Source: Paludibacteraceae bacterium
Lineage (GTDB): Bacteria > Bacteroidota > Bacteroidia > Bacteroidales > Paludibacteraceae
Reading direction: 5' to 3'
Assembly (NCBI GenBank): GCA_017478225.1
Contig: JAFVDX010000001.1
Span: 90,747-154,746 of the forward strand
Length of the DNA: 64,000 nucleotides
In this document: piece by piece, positions 8,390-16,969 of the stretch
How positions within the stretch are numbered: position 1 is the stretch's first letter
Layout: each line of letters opens with the position of its first letter
The notes under the pieces: generated by a model
Seen by the model: the letters and a program-made list of their open reading frames with translations, nothing else
Told to the model about the DNA's origin: nothing
Database searches by the model: none
Made by a program: the position numbers and the translations under genes

Positions 8390-8860
8390 ATGGCAGTAGT
8401 TTATTTGTCTGCAGAGGGTCTGCAGAAACTTAAAGATGAATTGGTTTATCTTGAGGGCGTAGAGCGTCCTCGAGTTATTGCCGCAATTCAAGAAGCCCGC
8501 GACAAAGGCGACTTGAGCGAAAACGCAGAGTACGATGCGGCTAAAGAAGAGCAAGGCAAACTGGAAAGCAAAATCGCGCTTCTGAAAGAGAAGATTATGG
8601 ACGCTCGCATTATTGACGAAAGCCGCATAAAAAAAGATGAAGTGCAAGTGCTCACAAAAGTCAAAATCAAGAATGTTAAAAACGGACAAGTATTCAACTA
8701 TCAGTTAGTCACCGAGGGTGAGGCTAATTTCAAAGAAGGAAAATTGTCTGTTAGCACCCCTATAGCCAAAGGTTTGCTTGGCAAAAAAGTAGGCGAAATA
8801 GCCACAGTTCAAGTTCCGGCAGGGACCATGGAATTCGAAATCCTTGAAATAGATTTTTAA
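8390..8860 (+). CDS. greA: Transcription elongation factor GreA
   Basis: GreA binds the secondary channel of RNA polymerase and stimulates cleavage of backtracked transcripts. The 156-residue product has the family length. The N-terminal coiled coil (about residues 5-75) carries the acidic tip DLSENAEYDAAKEEQ near residue 44, with the two catalytic acidic residues of the family. The C-terminal FKBP-like domain includes SVSTPIAKGLLGKKVGE. It is transcribed rightward, probably from the promoter at 8077-8107 through a leader with a hairpin and a small gene. The HIT protein gene follows 24 bp downstream. Confidence 0.96.
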   Translation: MAVVYLSAEGLQKLKDELVYLEGVERPRVIAAIQEARDKGDLSENAEYDAAKEEQGKLESKIALLKEKIMDARIIDESRIKKDEVQVLTKVKIKNVKNGQVFNYQLVTEGEANFKEGKLSVSTPIAKGLLGKKVGEIATVQVPAGTMEFEILEIDF

Positions 8861-8884
8861 GCAAAGTAGAAAGGACTAAACATT

Positions 8885-9292
8885 ATGACTATTTTTAGTA
8901 AAATAATCAATGGTGAAATTCCATCGTTCAAAGTAGCAGAAAACGACCATTTCTATGCGTTCTTAGACATCAACCCCTTGAAAAAAGGTCATACTCTTGT
9001 CGTGCCTAAATTGCAGGAACCTGAAGCAGACTATATTTTCGATTTAAATGATGAGTTGCTGAGCGAAATTATGGTATTCTCAAAACAAGTCGCTGCAGGA
9101 ATTAAGGCCGCCACGGATTGCAAACGAGTAGGAGTGGCAGTATTAGGTATGGAAGTGCCACATGTACATGTACATCTTATTCCCCTTGATTCGGAAAAAG
9201 ATATGCTCTTTAGTAACCCTAAACTGCACCTTGACACTCAAGAAATGGCTGAAATAGCCAATAGCATAGCAGAGGCTATAGAGAAACTTTAA
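8885..9292 (+). CDS. HIT family hydrolase (HinT-like)
   Basis: Histidine-triad proteins hydrolyse nucleoside phosphoramidates or dinucleotide conjugates in the cytoplasm. The 135-residue product starts TIFSKIINGEIPSFKVAEN and has the triad motif HVHVHLIPL (about residues 94-102). It lies 24 bp after greA and ends before a strong hairpin at 9312-9348, so greA and this gene probably form one unit. The exact substrate cannot be told from the sequence. Confidence 0.93.
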   Translation: MTIFSKIINGEIPSFKVAENDHFYAFLDINPLKKGHTLVVPKLQEPEADYIFDLNDELLSEIMVFSKQVAAGIKAATDCKRVGVAVLGMEVPHVHVHLIPLDSEKDMLFSNPKLHLDTQEMAEIANSIAEAIEKL

Positions 9293-9311
9293 TTCAAACA
9301 AAACAATTAAA

Positions 9312-9350
9312 AAAAGATTAGTATTTCGCATAAAAATACTAATCTTTTCT
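9312..9350 (+). terminator. Intrinsic terminator after the greA-HIT unit
   Basis: Arms 9312-9326 and 9334-9348 form a perfect 15-bp AT-rich stem with a 7-nt loop (CGCATAA), ending in T-rich sequence. It lies 20 bp after the HIT stop and 24 bp before dusB. Its A-rich left side could let it work in both directions. Confidence 0.8.
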
Positions 9351-9371
9351 ATTAAGTTATCAGTGATATAA

Positions 9372-10343
9372 ATGAGTATAGAACAGAAATATCCGCTTTA
9401 TTTGGCACCAATGGAAGATGTGACCGACCCTGCGTTTCGTCTCTTATGCAAAAGATTCGGAGCAGATAGGGTCTATACAGAATTCGTCAATGCCGATGCG
9501 CTCGTTAGAAATATTAAATCTACCGAGCGTAAACTGATTATTCACAACAATGAGCGCCCTGTTGCTATACAAATTTATGGCCGTGAACCCGACTCTATGG
9601 CTCAAGCAGCACAAATAGTCGAACAGGCAAAGCCTGATTATATAGATATCAACTTTGGTTGTCCGGTAAAGAAAGTTGCAGGCAAAGGAGCAGGCGCCGG
9701 TTTGCTCAGAGATATACCAAAATTGTTAGAAATTACTCGTGCAGTAGTAAATGCCGTCAAAATTCCCGTAACAGTAAAAACACGGCTCGGCTGGGACGAT
9801 AGTCAGAAAATAATAGTCGATTTGGCAGAGAGGCTGCAAGACTGCGGAATACACGAACTTGCCATACACGGTAGAACACGCTCGCAGATGTACTCAGGTG
9901 AGGCTGATTGGACCTTAATAGGAGAAGTAAAAAACAACCCACGCATGCATATTCCCATTATAGGGAATGGAGATATTACAACCCCTGAAAAAACAAAAGA
10001 CTACTTTAATCGATATGGTGTGGATGCAATAATGATTGGTAGAGCCACATTTGGTCATCCATGGATTTTTGAAGAGATAAAACATTATTTATCTACCGAC
10101 GAATTACTCCCGCAACACTCCATGCAATGGCAAATAGATATACTTAAAGAACATGTAGAAAAAAGCATAGAATGGTGCGGTGATGAGCGAAAAGGTATTG
10201 TTCATTCGCGCCGTCATTTTGCAGCCTCACCTGTATTCAAAAGACTTTTTGATTTCAAACAGACACGCATCGCCATGCTTCGTGCTGAAACAAAAAACGA
10301 ACTCTTCCAGATTATGGATAGTGTGGTGGAAAAATACGGATAA
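9372..10343 (+). CDS. dusB: tRNA-dihydrouridine synthase, DusB type
   Basis: Dus enzymes use FMN and NADPH to reduce uridines in the tRNA D loop. The 323-residue product has an FMN-binding TIM barrel: LAPMEDVTDPAFRLLCKRFG near residue 11, the active-site strand INFGCPVKKVAGKGAGAGLL near residue 94 with the catalytic Cys, VKTRLGWD, HGRTRSQMYSGEADW and GNGDI. The C-terminal helical tRNA-binding domain (about 240-323) is complete. It stands as a single gene between two strong hairpin structures (9312-9348 and the inverted repeat at 10388-10510). Confidence 0.95.
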   Translation: MSIEQKYPLYLAPMEDVTDPAFRLLCKRFGADRVYTEFVNADALVRNIKSTERKLIIHNNERPVAIQIYGREPDSMAQAAQIVEQAKPDYIDINFGCPVKKVAGKGAGAGLLRDIPKLLEITRAVVNAVKIPVTVKTRLGWDDSQKIIVDLAERLQDCGIHELAIHGRTRSQMYSGEADWTLIGEVKNNPRMHIPIIGNGDITTPEKTKDYFNRYGVDAIMIGRATFGHPWIFEEIKHYLSTDELLPQHSMQWQIDILKEHVEKSIEWCGDERKGIVHSRRHFAASPVFKRLFDFKQTRIAMLRAETKNELFQIMDSVVEKYG

Positions 10344-10387
10344 AGATTACTGTCGTTTTGTACATGAAAGGTACAATATCTTTATAG

Positions 10388-10510
10388 CATAAGAGTCATT
10401 TTGCAGCCATCATTTGGAACGCGGTAGGCTTGCCGGTCCTCGCCCGCAACCAAAACAAAAACATGTAATAACAGATTTGTTATATAGATGGCTGCAAAAT
10501 GACTCTTATG
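10388..10510. repeat. 123-bp element with perfect 24-bp terminal inverted repeats
   Basis: Positions 10388-10411 and 10487-10510 are exact inverted copies of 24 bp, flanking 75 bp that contain a GC-richer stretch (10417-10450) and a short palindrome around 10469-10484. No coding frame is present. The element fills the whole gap between the converging genes dusB and aroQ and starts 44 bp after dusB and ends 1 bp before the aroQ stop. It may be a MITE-like insertion, or a large bidirectional terminator. Its two T runs (10513-10518 side) are compatible with the second view. Confidence 0.75.
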
Positions 10511-10511
10511 T

Positions 10512-10937
10512 CTATTTTTTAAGGGCAATCAAATAATCTATTGCCTCTGCATAGCCCTGCAACCCTTTTCCGATAATAGTTTTTTTGCATACATCCGTCA
10601 AAAACGAAAATTGACGAAATTTCTCGCGATGAGAAATATCTGTAAGATGGACCTCTACAACAGGTGTTGTGATAGCGAGCACTGCATCCCTAATAGCCAC
10701 TGAGGTGTGAGTGTATGCCGCAGCATTAAGCACTATACCATCTGCCGCAAAACCTTCTTTTTGCAAATAATCTATTATATCCCCTTCATGATTTGACTGA
10801 TAATAGACTAACTTTATAGCGGGATATTTCTTTTGCAATTGCTCAAAATATGTTTCAAACGACATAGTTCCATACAACTCCGGCTGTCTTAAGCCGAGCA
10901 GATTCATATTAGGACCATTGATAATTGCTATTCTCAT
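10512..10937 (-). CDS. aroQ: 3-dehydroquinate dehydratase, type II
   Basis: AroQ dehydrates 3-dehydroquinate to 3-dehydroshikimate in the shikimate pathway. The 141-residue product has the short type II length and its motifs: INGPNMNLLGLRQPELYG (with the catalytic Tyr near residue 22), YYQSNHEGDIIDYLQ, GIVLNAAAYTHTSVAIRDA (substrate loop) and VEVHLTDISHREKFR with the catalytic His. It lies 6 bp after the ClC gene on the same strand and is probably cotranscribed with the 5-formyl-THF cyclo-ligase and ClC genes. Confidence 0.96.
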   Translation of the reverse strand: MRIAIINGPNMNLLGLRQPELYGTMSFETYFEQLQKKYPAIKLVYYQSNHEGDIIDYLQKEGFAADGIVLNAAAYTHTSVAIRDAVLAITTPVVEVHLTDISHREKFRQFSFLTDVCKKTIIGKGLQGYAEAIDYLIALKK

Positions 10938-10943
10938 AAATCG

Positions 10944-12647
10944 TTAGTCTTCAGAAAAATGCACAAGCACATGACGATAGGAGTTGAATATCTTACTTTT
11001 GCTCACAAAACCAATATAATGTTTTTCTGAATCCACAACCGGAAGATTCCAAGCACCTGTGTCTTCAAATATCTCCATTACACGCTCCATAGACATTGTA
11101 TCCTCAAGCAAAGCAACAGGTGAGTTCATCAGTTGCTCCACTGTAAAACGCTTATATAATCGCGGTTGAAACATTATATTTCTCACCTCATCCAAAAGTA
11201 GTATCCCAAGTAGTTTTCCGTCATTTGATACAACAGGAAATATATTTCTGTTACTTTCAGATATTACCTTTACCAATTCGCCAAGCGTCATATCTGGTGT
11301 CACTGTCCTCAAATCTTTTTCTATTACATTCTCCATTTTCAGCAGCGTAAGTACTGCTCTGTCTTTATGGTGTGTTAATAATTCTCCTTTTTTTGCAAGT
11401 CGCATAGCATATAGAGAATGAGGCTCAAAAAGCAGAATGGTCATATATGATGTAATAGAGACAATCATCAGTGGCAACAGCAAATGATATCCGCCTGTAA
11501 GTTCTGCTATAAGGAACATACCCGTAAGTGGCGCATGCATAACGCCTGCCATTACTCCCGCCATACCTGTTAGTGCCAAATTTGTAGCAGGAGCATCCAA
11601 GCCAACTATCGTAAGCAACTTAGCCACAACAAATCCACTTAGGCAGCCCACAAACAACGATGGCGCAAATATACCTCCCACACCACCTCCGCCATTGGTT
11701 GCTACCGATGCAACTATCTTCAAAAGAACTATCAACAACAGATACCCCACAAGCAACCATACAGAATACGGCAACATAGCAAACGGACTATGAGTTAGAG
11801 TAGAGGTGCCATCGGTGTTAAGAAGCGAGACAATACTATCATATCCTTCACCATAAAGCGGAGGAAAAATAAAAATAAGCACACTCAGAGTAAGCCCCCC
11901 AACCAATACTTTTATCCAACCTTGTTTAATCAGACGGAATTTATCCTCAAGCCAATTCATGCCACGAGTGAAATACAACGACACTAAGCCGCATATTACT
12001 CCCAAGAAGAGATATATAGGGATTCGATATAGTTGGAAAGGTTGAATGGTTACCAACTCGAACATAGGTGTTGAATTCGAAAAGAGGTATGTAAAGACTG
12101 TTGCGGTAATGCTGCTTATCATCAATGGCGAGATGTTAGCCATTGTCATGTCAATCATGAGTACTTCAAGCGTGAAAACCAATCCTGCGATAGGTGCTTT
12201 GAAAATACCACCTATTGCCCCTGCAGCACCACAACCTATCATGAGCATCATAGTTTTTTGGTCAAGTCGGAAGAGACGGGCTAAATTAGAACCTATCGCC
12301 GCTCCCGTCAGAACTATTGGCGCCTCGGCACCTACAGAACCACCAAAACCGATTGTAAGTGAAGAGCCTATAACACTCGACCATACATTATGAACCTTAA
12401 TTATAGATTTACGCTGAGAAATAGCAAACAATATCTTTGTCACTCCATGAGAAATATCGTCTTTTACTATGTATTTAACAAATAATGCAGACAACGCAAT
12501 ACCCAACATTGGACAAAGCAAAATAAGCCATTCATGTGAGCTTACTGCGACAATATTATGAACAAAACTACTGATTAAATATATAAGTGTTTTGAGCAAA
12601 ACTGAAGCAAAAGAACAAAACATACCTACAAAAAGAGCGAGCAACAA
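10944..12647 (-). CDS. ClC-type chloride channel or antiporter with CBS pair
   Basis: The product has the ClC core with GSVGAEAPIVL (first selectivity-filter motif, GxxGxE), GGIFAPSLFVG and GVMAGVMHAPLTG, and two C-terminal CBS domains (about residues 430-560), giving a regulated anion channel or H+/Cl- antiporter in the inner membrane. The listed start is a TTG at 12647. However, the same frame is open back to 12722, right after the in-frame TAA of the preceding gene, and encodes ISWREKHISERQFI, which looks like the usual N-terminus of Bacteroidota ClC proteins. No ATG, GTG or TTG exists in that stretch, so the true start may be ATT or ATA (candidates at 12714-12716 and 12687-12692). Confidence 0.9.
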   Translation of the reverse strand: MLLALFVGMFCSFASVLLKTLIYLISSFVHNIVAVSSHEWLILLCPMLGIALSALFVKYIVKDDISHGVTKILFAISQRKSIIKVHNVWSSVIGSSLTIGFGGSVGAEAPIVLTGAAIGSNLARLFRLDQKTMMLMIGCGAAGAIGGIFKAPIAGLVFTLEVLMIDMTMANISPLMISSITATVFTYLFSNSTPMFELVTIQPFQLYRIPIYLFLGVICGLVSLYFTRGMNWLEDKFRLIKQGWIKVLVGGLTLSVLIFIFPPLYGEGYDSIVSLLNTDGTSTLTHSPFAMLPYSVWLLVGYLLLIVLLKIVASVATNGGGGVGGIFAPSLFVGCLSGFVVAKLLTIVGLDAPATNLALTGMAGVMAGVMHAPLTGMFLIAELTGGYHLLLPLMIVSITSYMTILLFEPHSLYAMRLAKKGELLTHHKDRAVLTLLKMENVIEKDLRTVTPDMTLGELVKVISESNRNIFPVVSNDGKLLGILLLDEVRNIMFQPRLYKRFTVEQLMNSPVALLEDTMSMERVMEIFEDTGAWNLPVVDSEKHYIGFVSKSKIFNSYRHVLVHFSED

Positions 12648-12722
12648 TATGAATTGCCGCTCCGAAATATGCTTTTCTCGCCAAGATATTATGTTATTTA
12701 AAGGATTCGTAAGAATATAGTT

Positions 12723-13313
12723 TTACACAGATTGGGAAACTATAAGTTGTGTCATCTTGATATCATGAGGTTCTACAGGCAATTCGCTCACCACCTGAAA
12801 TTTATATGCCACGCCGATTTTAGGAACATCGGTGAATTTTTTGAGGAATCTGTCATAATATCCTCCGCCTCTTCCCAAACGATATCTTTTATGATCAAAT
12901 GCCACACCGGGAACTATTATCAAGTCTAATTTACCCTTATATGTAGGAGTTTGCGGTTCAGGAATACGGTACCTTCCTTTTTTCAAGTTTGTCTCGCCCT
13001 TGTATTCTCTTACTTCAATATATCTTCTATGTGTTACAGGCAGGAAAAACCTTTTTCCGCTGTTTTCGTTCATAAGCGGACGCAAATCAACTTCATTTTT
13101 CATTGGATAATATACCATTATGCACGAAGCGTTTTGGTACAATTGATTGGTTCTGAGTTGCTCTATGATTTCTTCAGATGCTTTTATCACCTGCTCTTGA
13201 TAAAGGATTCTTCGTCGTTGACCTAAATACGCTCTTAAATCATTTTTCTTTTTTTTGAGCCTATGAGAAGGCAACAACTCTAACAAATCTTTAATATACT
13301 GAACTATTACCAT
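12723..13313 (-). CDS. 5-formyltetrahydrofolate cyclo-ligase
   Basis: The enzyme (MTHFS, YgfA family) converts 5-formyl-THF to 5,10-methenyl-THF with ATP. The 196-residue product has the expected length and the motifs IMVYYPMKNEVD, LIIVPGVAFD and the phosphate loop RLGRGGGYYDRFL near residue 147. An N-terminal tract of basic residues (RLKKKKNDLR) precedes the fold. The ClC gene follows in the same reading frame directly after the TAA at 12723-12725, so the two are translationally close or coupled. A promoter lies just upstream at 13333-13363. Confidence 0.93.
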   Translation of the reverse strand: MVIVQYIKDLLELLPSHRLKKKKNDLRAYLGQRRRILYQEQVIKASEEIIEQLRTNQLYQNASCIMVYYPMKNEVDLRPLMNENSGKRFFLPVTHRRYIEVREYKGETNLKKGRYRIPEPQTPTYKGKLDLIIVPGVAFDHKRYRLGRGGGYYDRFLKKFTDVPKIGVAYKFQVVSELPVEPHDIKMTQLIVSQSV

Positions 13314-13332
13314 GATATTAAATTTTGACTTG

Positions 13333-13363
13333 CAAAATTATTAAAAAAAACGAATATCTGCAA
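13333..13363 (-). promoter_or_regulatory. Promoter of the cyclo-ligase-ClC-aroQ unit
   Basis: On the minus strand TTG (complement of 13361-13363) and TAATTTTG (complement of 13333-13340) are 20 bp apart. The leader to the ATG at 13313 would be about 16 nt. Confidence 0.7.
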
Positions 13364-13405
13364 GAGTAGTGATAATTTCAAATTCTTTCTTGTGTCTTAG
13401 TACAA

Positions 13406-14962
13406 TTAAAAAGGTACTGCTCCGTTTTCATTTTCAAATCTGCTATCATCAAATTTGGAAGAGTATGAATTATATGCTTGTTCGCTATTTTGACTTGCAG
13501 GCTGGGCAAGTGATGCTGACATAGATGGGCTTTCTCCCGCAAACTCTTCGTCTTTATTCATAAATTTTGTGAATTTTTGCTCAAATCTGAGCACAACATC
13601 TGCCGTTGCACCATTACGATGTTTAGCAATGATAATCTGCGCCATACCAATCATTGACGGGTCGTAATCAGCCGACTTTTCCCCACTTCGGAAATAATAT
13701 TCAGGTCGGTGAATAAAACAAACCATATCCGCATCTTGCTCAATTGCTCCTGATTCACGCAAGTCGCTCAGTTGAGGTCTTTTGCCTTCGATACCCGTTC
13801 TACCTTCTACACTACGATTAAGTTGCGAGAGTGCAATGATAGGAATATCCAATTCTTTAGCGAGTGCCTTAAGATTACGAGAGATGATACTGACCTCTTG
13901 TTCTCGACTGCCGAAGTTCATACCTGAAGCATTCATCAGTTGCAAATAGTCAATGATAATACATTGCACTTTATGTTCTCTTACTAATTTACGGGCTTTG
14001 GAACGCAATTCAAAAACTGACAGAGATGGAGTATCGTCAACATATATTGGTGCTCCCATAAGAGAAGTAACACGAGTCTCCAGTTGATTCCACTCCTGCA
14101 TAGTAAATTTACCATTACGAATTTTGGAGCCTTCTATCTCACACACATTCATTATCAGACGATTAACCAATTGTACATTAGACATCTCAAGTGAGAATAA
14201 GGCAACAGGAACTTTGTAGTTGACCGCCATATTTTTAGCCATCGACAACACGAATGCCGTCTTTCCCATAGCAGGTCGTGCGGCTATGATTATAAGATCG
14301 GACTTCTGCCAGCCACTCGTAACTTTGTCCAAATCAGTAAATCCTGAAGGAACTCCCGACATACTATTATCATTTTGCCTTGCCTTTTCCATTCTTGCAA
14401 AAGCCTCTTGAATAACAGGGTCTATTTGTACAACATCGCGTTTTTGGCTTCGCTGGCTTATTTCAAATATACCACCCTCTGCTTTCTGAAGCAATTCCTC
14501 AACATCTGTCGTATCATCGTATGCCTCTTTGATGATATCAGAAGACATTCCGATAAGATCGCGTGCAATACCTTTTTGAGCAACGATTTGTGCATGATAA
14601 AGCAAGTGTGCAGTAGAAGCCACTTTACCCGTGAGTTGTGATATATATACAGCCCCACCTACCTCTTCAAGAGTGCCATCTCGACGCAGTTGTTCCACAA
14701 CAGAAAGCATATCTATCGGATTTTCTTTTGCTGCCAAATGAAGCATCGCCTCGTATATCTTTCGGTGCGCCTCTTTATAGAAACTGCTTGGAGACAATAT
14801 CTCTGCTACTGTTCCGTATGCTTCTTTTTCAAGCATAAGGGCTCCTAAAACCGACTCTTCTAATTCAACGGCCTGCGGCGGCAATTTGCCTGCATCATTA
14901 GGACCGACAACTATCGTGGATTGCTGTTTGGAGCGTGAACTTCTGTTGCTTGTTTGTGCCAT
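13406..14962 (-). CDS. dnaB: Replicative DNA helicase DnaB
   Basis: DnaB is the hexameric 5'-3' helicase of the replication fork. The 518-residue product has the N-terminal DnaG-interacting domain (about 25-130, LPPQAVELEESVLGALMLE) and the RecA-like C-terminal domain with Walker A AARPAMGKTAF near residue 230, Walker B CIIIDYLQLM, and SREQEVSIISRNLKALAKEL. No intein interrupts the Walker motifs. The last 45 residues are Ser/Asn-rich and probably disordered. It is a single gene on the minus strand between the cyclo-ligase and the metallopeptidase genes. Confidence 0.97.
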   Translation of the reverse strand: MAQTSNRSSRSKQQSTIVVGPNDAGKLPPQAVELEESVLGALMLEKEAYGTVAEILSPSSFYKEAHRKIYEAMLHLAAKENPIDMLSVVEQLRRDGTLEEVGGAVYISQLTGKVASTAHLLYHAQIVAQKGIARDLIGMSSDIIKEAYDDTTDVEELLQKAEGGIFEISQRSQKRDVVQIDPVIQEAFARMEKARQNDNSMSGVPSGFTDLDKVTSGWQKSDLIIIAARPAMGKTAFVLSMAKNMAVNYKVPVALFSLEMSNVQLVNRLIMNVCEIEGSKIRNGKFTMQEWNQLETRVTSLMGAPIYVDDTPSLSVFELRSKARKLVREHKVQCIIIDYLQLMNASGMNFGSREQEVSIISRNLKALAKELDIPIIALSQLNRSVEGRTGIEGKRPQLSDLRESGAIEQDADMVCFIHRPEYYFRSGEKSADYDPSMIGMAQIIIAKHRNGATADVVLRFEQKFTKFMNKDEEFAGESPSMSASLAQPASQNSEQAYNSYSSKFDDSRFENENGAVPF

Positions 14963-15036
14963 ATAATATTATTTTTTTAATCAGTAAATGAATTGAATTA
15001 TATCTTAATTTTAGATTCTCACAACTTGATTTTAAT

Positions 15037-15705
15037 TTAGTTATTGAGTCGTTTTTTTCTAATTTCCCAGTCAGGCATTCGCTGCGTCATAAGTTGTTTG
15101 AACTGAGGTCCATGATTTTGTACTTGCAAGTGACATAATTCATGTACAACAACATAATCTATCAAGGGTAAAGGCTTATGAGCAAGTTGTAAATTAAAAA
15201 GCAGCGAGCGCTTTTTAGCCATACAACTACCCCACTCTGTTTTCATGTTTCTTATTTTCCAAGTAACTGTTTTTTCTTGAAATTCAACTCTATATCGTTC
15301 AACCGATAGAGTTAAATATTTATATAATTCGTTCCTTAAGTATGCGTCAATCATTGCTTTTTTCTGCTGCTTAGAGGTATCTAGTCGGCAATAGAGCCTC
15401 AATTCGTCAGCAAAGCGCACCACACCTATTGAACCACTGACTTGCGTTTGTACTATTGGTAGCCATTGCCCAAAGAGCATCACCTTACTTTCATCTTGCT
15501 CTACTTGTTTTCGCTCATTTATCTGTGATAATTTATTTTTGAGCCACACATTTTTTGAAAGTAGAAATTGTCTTGCTTGAGATTCAGTTGTAAAATATGG
15601 TATAACGAGTTTTACTCTTCCATCCGGGTATATCGTAAGACGAAGAGAGCGAACCGAACGATGCTCAACCTCAACAATAATATCATCTACAACCCAATTC
15701 ATCAC
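15037..15705 (-). CDS. YgjP-like zinc metallopeptidase (DUF45)
   Basis: The 222-residue product belongs to the YgjP/DUF45 family of SprT-like metallopeptidase-fold proteins. The zinc site is visible as VVHELCHLQVQNHGPQF (HExxH plus a downstream His) near residues 183-200, preceded by the family motif WGSCMAKKRSLLFNLQLAH. No signal peptide or membrane segment is present, so it acts in the cytoplasm. Function in the cell is not established for this family. A good promoter lies at 15800-15830, which leaves a leader of about 90 nt. Confidence 0.9.
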   Translation of the reverse strand: MMNWVVDDIIVEVEHRSVRSLRLTIYPDGRVKLVIPYFTTESQARQFLLSKNVWLKNKLSQINERKQVEQDESKVMLFGQWLPIVQTQVSGSIGVVRFADELRLYCRLDTSKQQKKAMIDAYLRNELYKYLTLSVERYRVEFQEKTVTWKIRNMKTEWGSCMAKKRSLLFNLQLAHKPLPLIDYVVVHELCHLQVQNHGPQFKQLMTQRMPDWEIRKKRLNN

Positions 15706-15799
15706 TTTTCATCTTAGTAATTCTTAATTTAAAAATGACTGTTTATTGCTAAATAGGCAAATGAAACAACCTACAAATAGTCTATTTCATATTACGCAG

Positions 15800-15830
15800 C
15801 AAAATTAAGTAGCCTTTGTTATAATACAAA
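15800..15830 (-). promoter_or_regulatory. Promoter of the YgjP-like gene
   Basis: TTTG (complement of 15827-15830) and TAATTTTG (complement of 15800-15807) are 19 bp apart on the minus strand, between the end of the chromate-transporter operon and the metallopeptidase start. Confidence 0.65.
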
Positions 15831-15848
15831 AACAATTTTTCAACAAAC

Positions 15849-16382
15849 TTATTGACAGATGTAGTACATCACATACCCCACAGCGCCACTACTGATAATG
15901 AGCAATATAGGATTGATTTTGAAGAATAATGTGCCTATAAAAACTAAAAAGAAGAGAGCATAACTAAATATGTCTATAAAGTTTTCGGGCGTCATAAGCA
16001 ACAACGCGGCTGCGGCAATAAGTCCTACAACAATATATCTTAGTCCCTGCATAACCCCAACCATATATACATTATCTTTTATTTTGAAATATAAATTACA
16101 TAATGCAAACATTAGTATAAGCGAAGGTAGGATAAGTGCAAATGTAGTAAGTGCCGACCCTAATACTGTTCCCGTTACATTATATCCGACATAAGTGGCA
16201 GCATTGATGCCTATAGGTCCGGGCGTGGTTTGAGAAATTGCCACCATATCAGCAAACTCCTGTTGCGTAAGCCAACCATATCGCTCTGTCTCATACTGAA
16301 TAAGCGACAAAATAGCATATCCGCCTCCAAAGCCAAATAGTCCTATTTTGAAAAAGGACAAGAAAAGATATAAATACATCAT
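15849..16382 (-). CDS. Chromate transporter half-protein (short CHR domain), second gene
   Basis: The 177-residue membrane protein has one CHR domain: GLFGFGGGYAILSLIQ near residue 14 and QTTPGPIGINAATYVGY near residue 50, followed by four or five hydrophobic segments. Short CHR proteins act as pairs that together equal one full-length ChrA antiporter. Chromate export is the named activity of the family, but the natural substrate in Bacteroidales is not known. It overlaps the paired gene by 4 bp (ATGA) and is the last gene of the rnfD-led operon. Confidence 0.9.
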   Translation of the reverse strand: MMYLYLFLSFFKIGLFGFGGGYAILSLIQYETERYGWLTQQEFADMVAISQTTPGPIGINAATYVGYNVTGTVLGSALTTFALILPSLILMFALCNLYFKIKDNVYMVGVMQGLRYIVVGLIAAAALLLMTPENFIDIFSYALFFLVFIGTLFFKINPILLIISSGAVGYVMYYICQ

Positions 16383-16969
16383 AACTTGCTTCTCCTTTTA
16401 CGAAATTCCACTATTGCCAAAGCCGAGACAATAGTTATTATAATTATCCAAATAGGCGATATGTTGCATAGCCAAATCAGCAGTGCAGAAGCAATAGGCA
16501 GTGCGAGCAAGAGCCAACTGACAATTATCTGTCTATTAGTATATTTATGTTTATCTGTTTTCATCATTCCGGCCGCCCGTGCCATATTCCATAGCGGTGC
16601 TGCAATTAATGCTACAACTGCTGGTCTTATTCCTTTGAAAATGGCTTCTATTTGCGGTAAATGTCGATAGCGGGTAAATACGGCAGCGATAAGCAGAATA
16701 ATAACAAACGAAGGTAAAATACTTCCTAAAATGGTACAAAAAGCACCTTTTGCTCCTTTAAGTTTATATCCTACAAAAAAAGCAGCATTAACAGCCATAA
16801 CTCCGGGCACTGACTGTGAGAGAGCCAGCATATTCAAAAATTCTTCGTCATCTATCCATTTCTTTTTCTCTACCACTTCTTTTCTTATTAATGGTATCAT
16901 AGCATACCCACCACCAAGAGTGAATGCTCCAATTTTAAGAAATGATAAAAAGAACTCTAAATAAATCAT
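16379..16969 (-). CDS. Chromate transporter half-protein (short CHR domain), first gene
   Basis: The 196-residue membrane protein has the CHR motifs GAFTLGGGYAMIPLIRKEV near residue 13 and LSQSVPGVMAVNAAFFVGYK near residue 50. It is the partner of the gene at 15849-16382, which starts inside its stop codon. The two halves are expected to insert with opposite topology and form one transporter; this is inferred from other short CHR pairs. It also overlaps trmO by 4 bp, which shows tight translational coupling across trmO, this gene and its partner. Confidence 0.9.
   Translation of the reverse strand: MIYLEFFLSFLKIGAFTLGGGYAMIPLIRKEVVEKKKWIDDEEFLNMLALSQSVPGVMAVNAAFFVGYKLKGAKGAFCTILGSILPSFVIILLIAAVFTRYRHLPQIEAIFKGIRPAVVALIAAPLWNMARAAGMMKTDKHKYTNRQIIVSWLLLALPIASALLIWLCNISPIWIIIITIVSALAIVEFRKRRSKL

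Noticed and set aside
12046..12393. Plus-strand frame inside the ClC gene, and many similar long antisense frames (for example 33906-34508, 43351-43812)
   Set aside because: They are mirror frames of well-supported genes and encode no recognisable protein.
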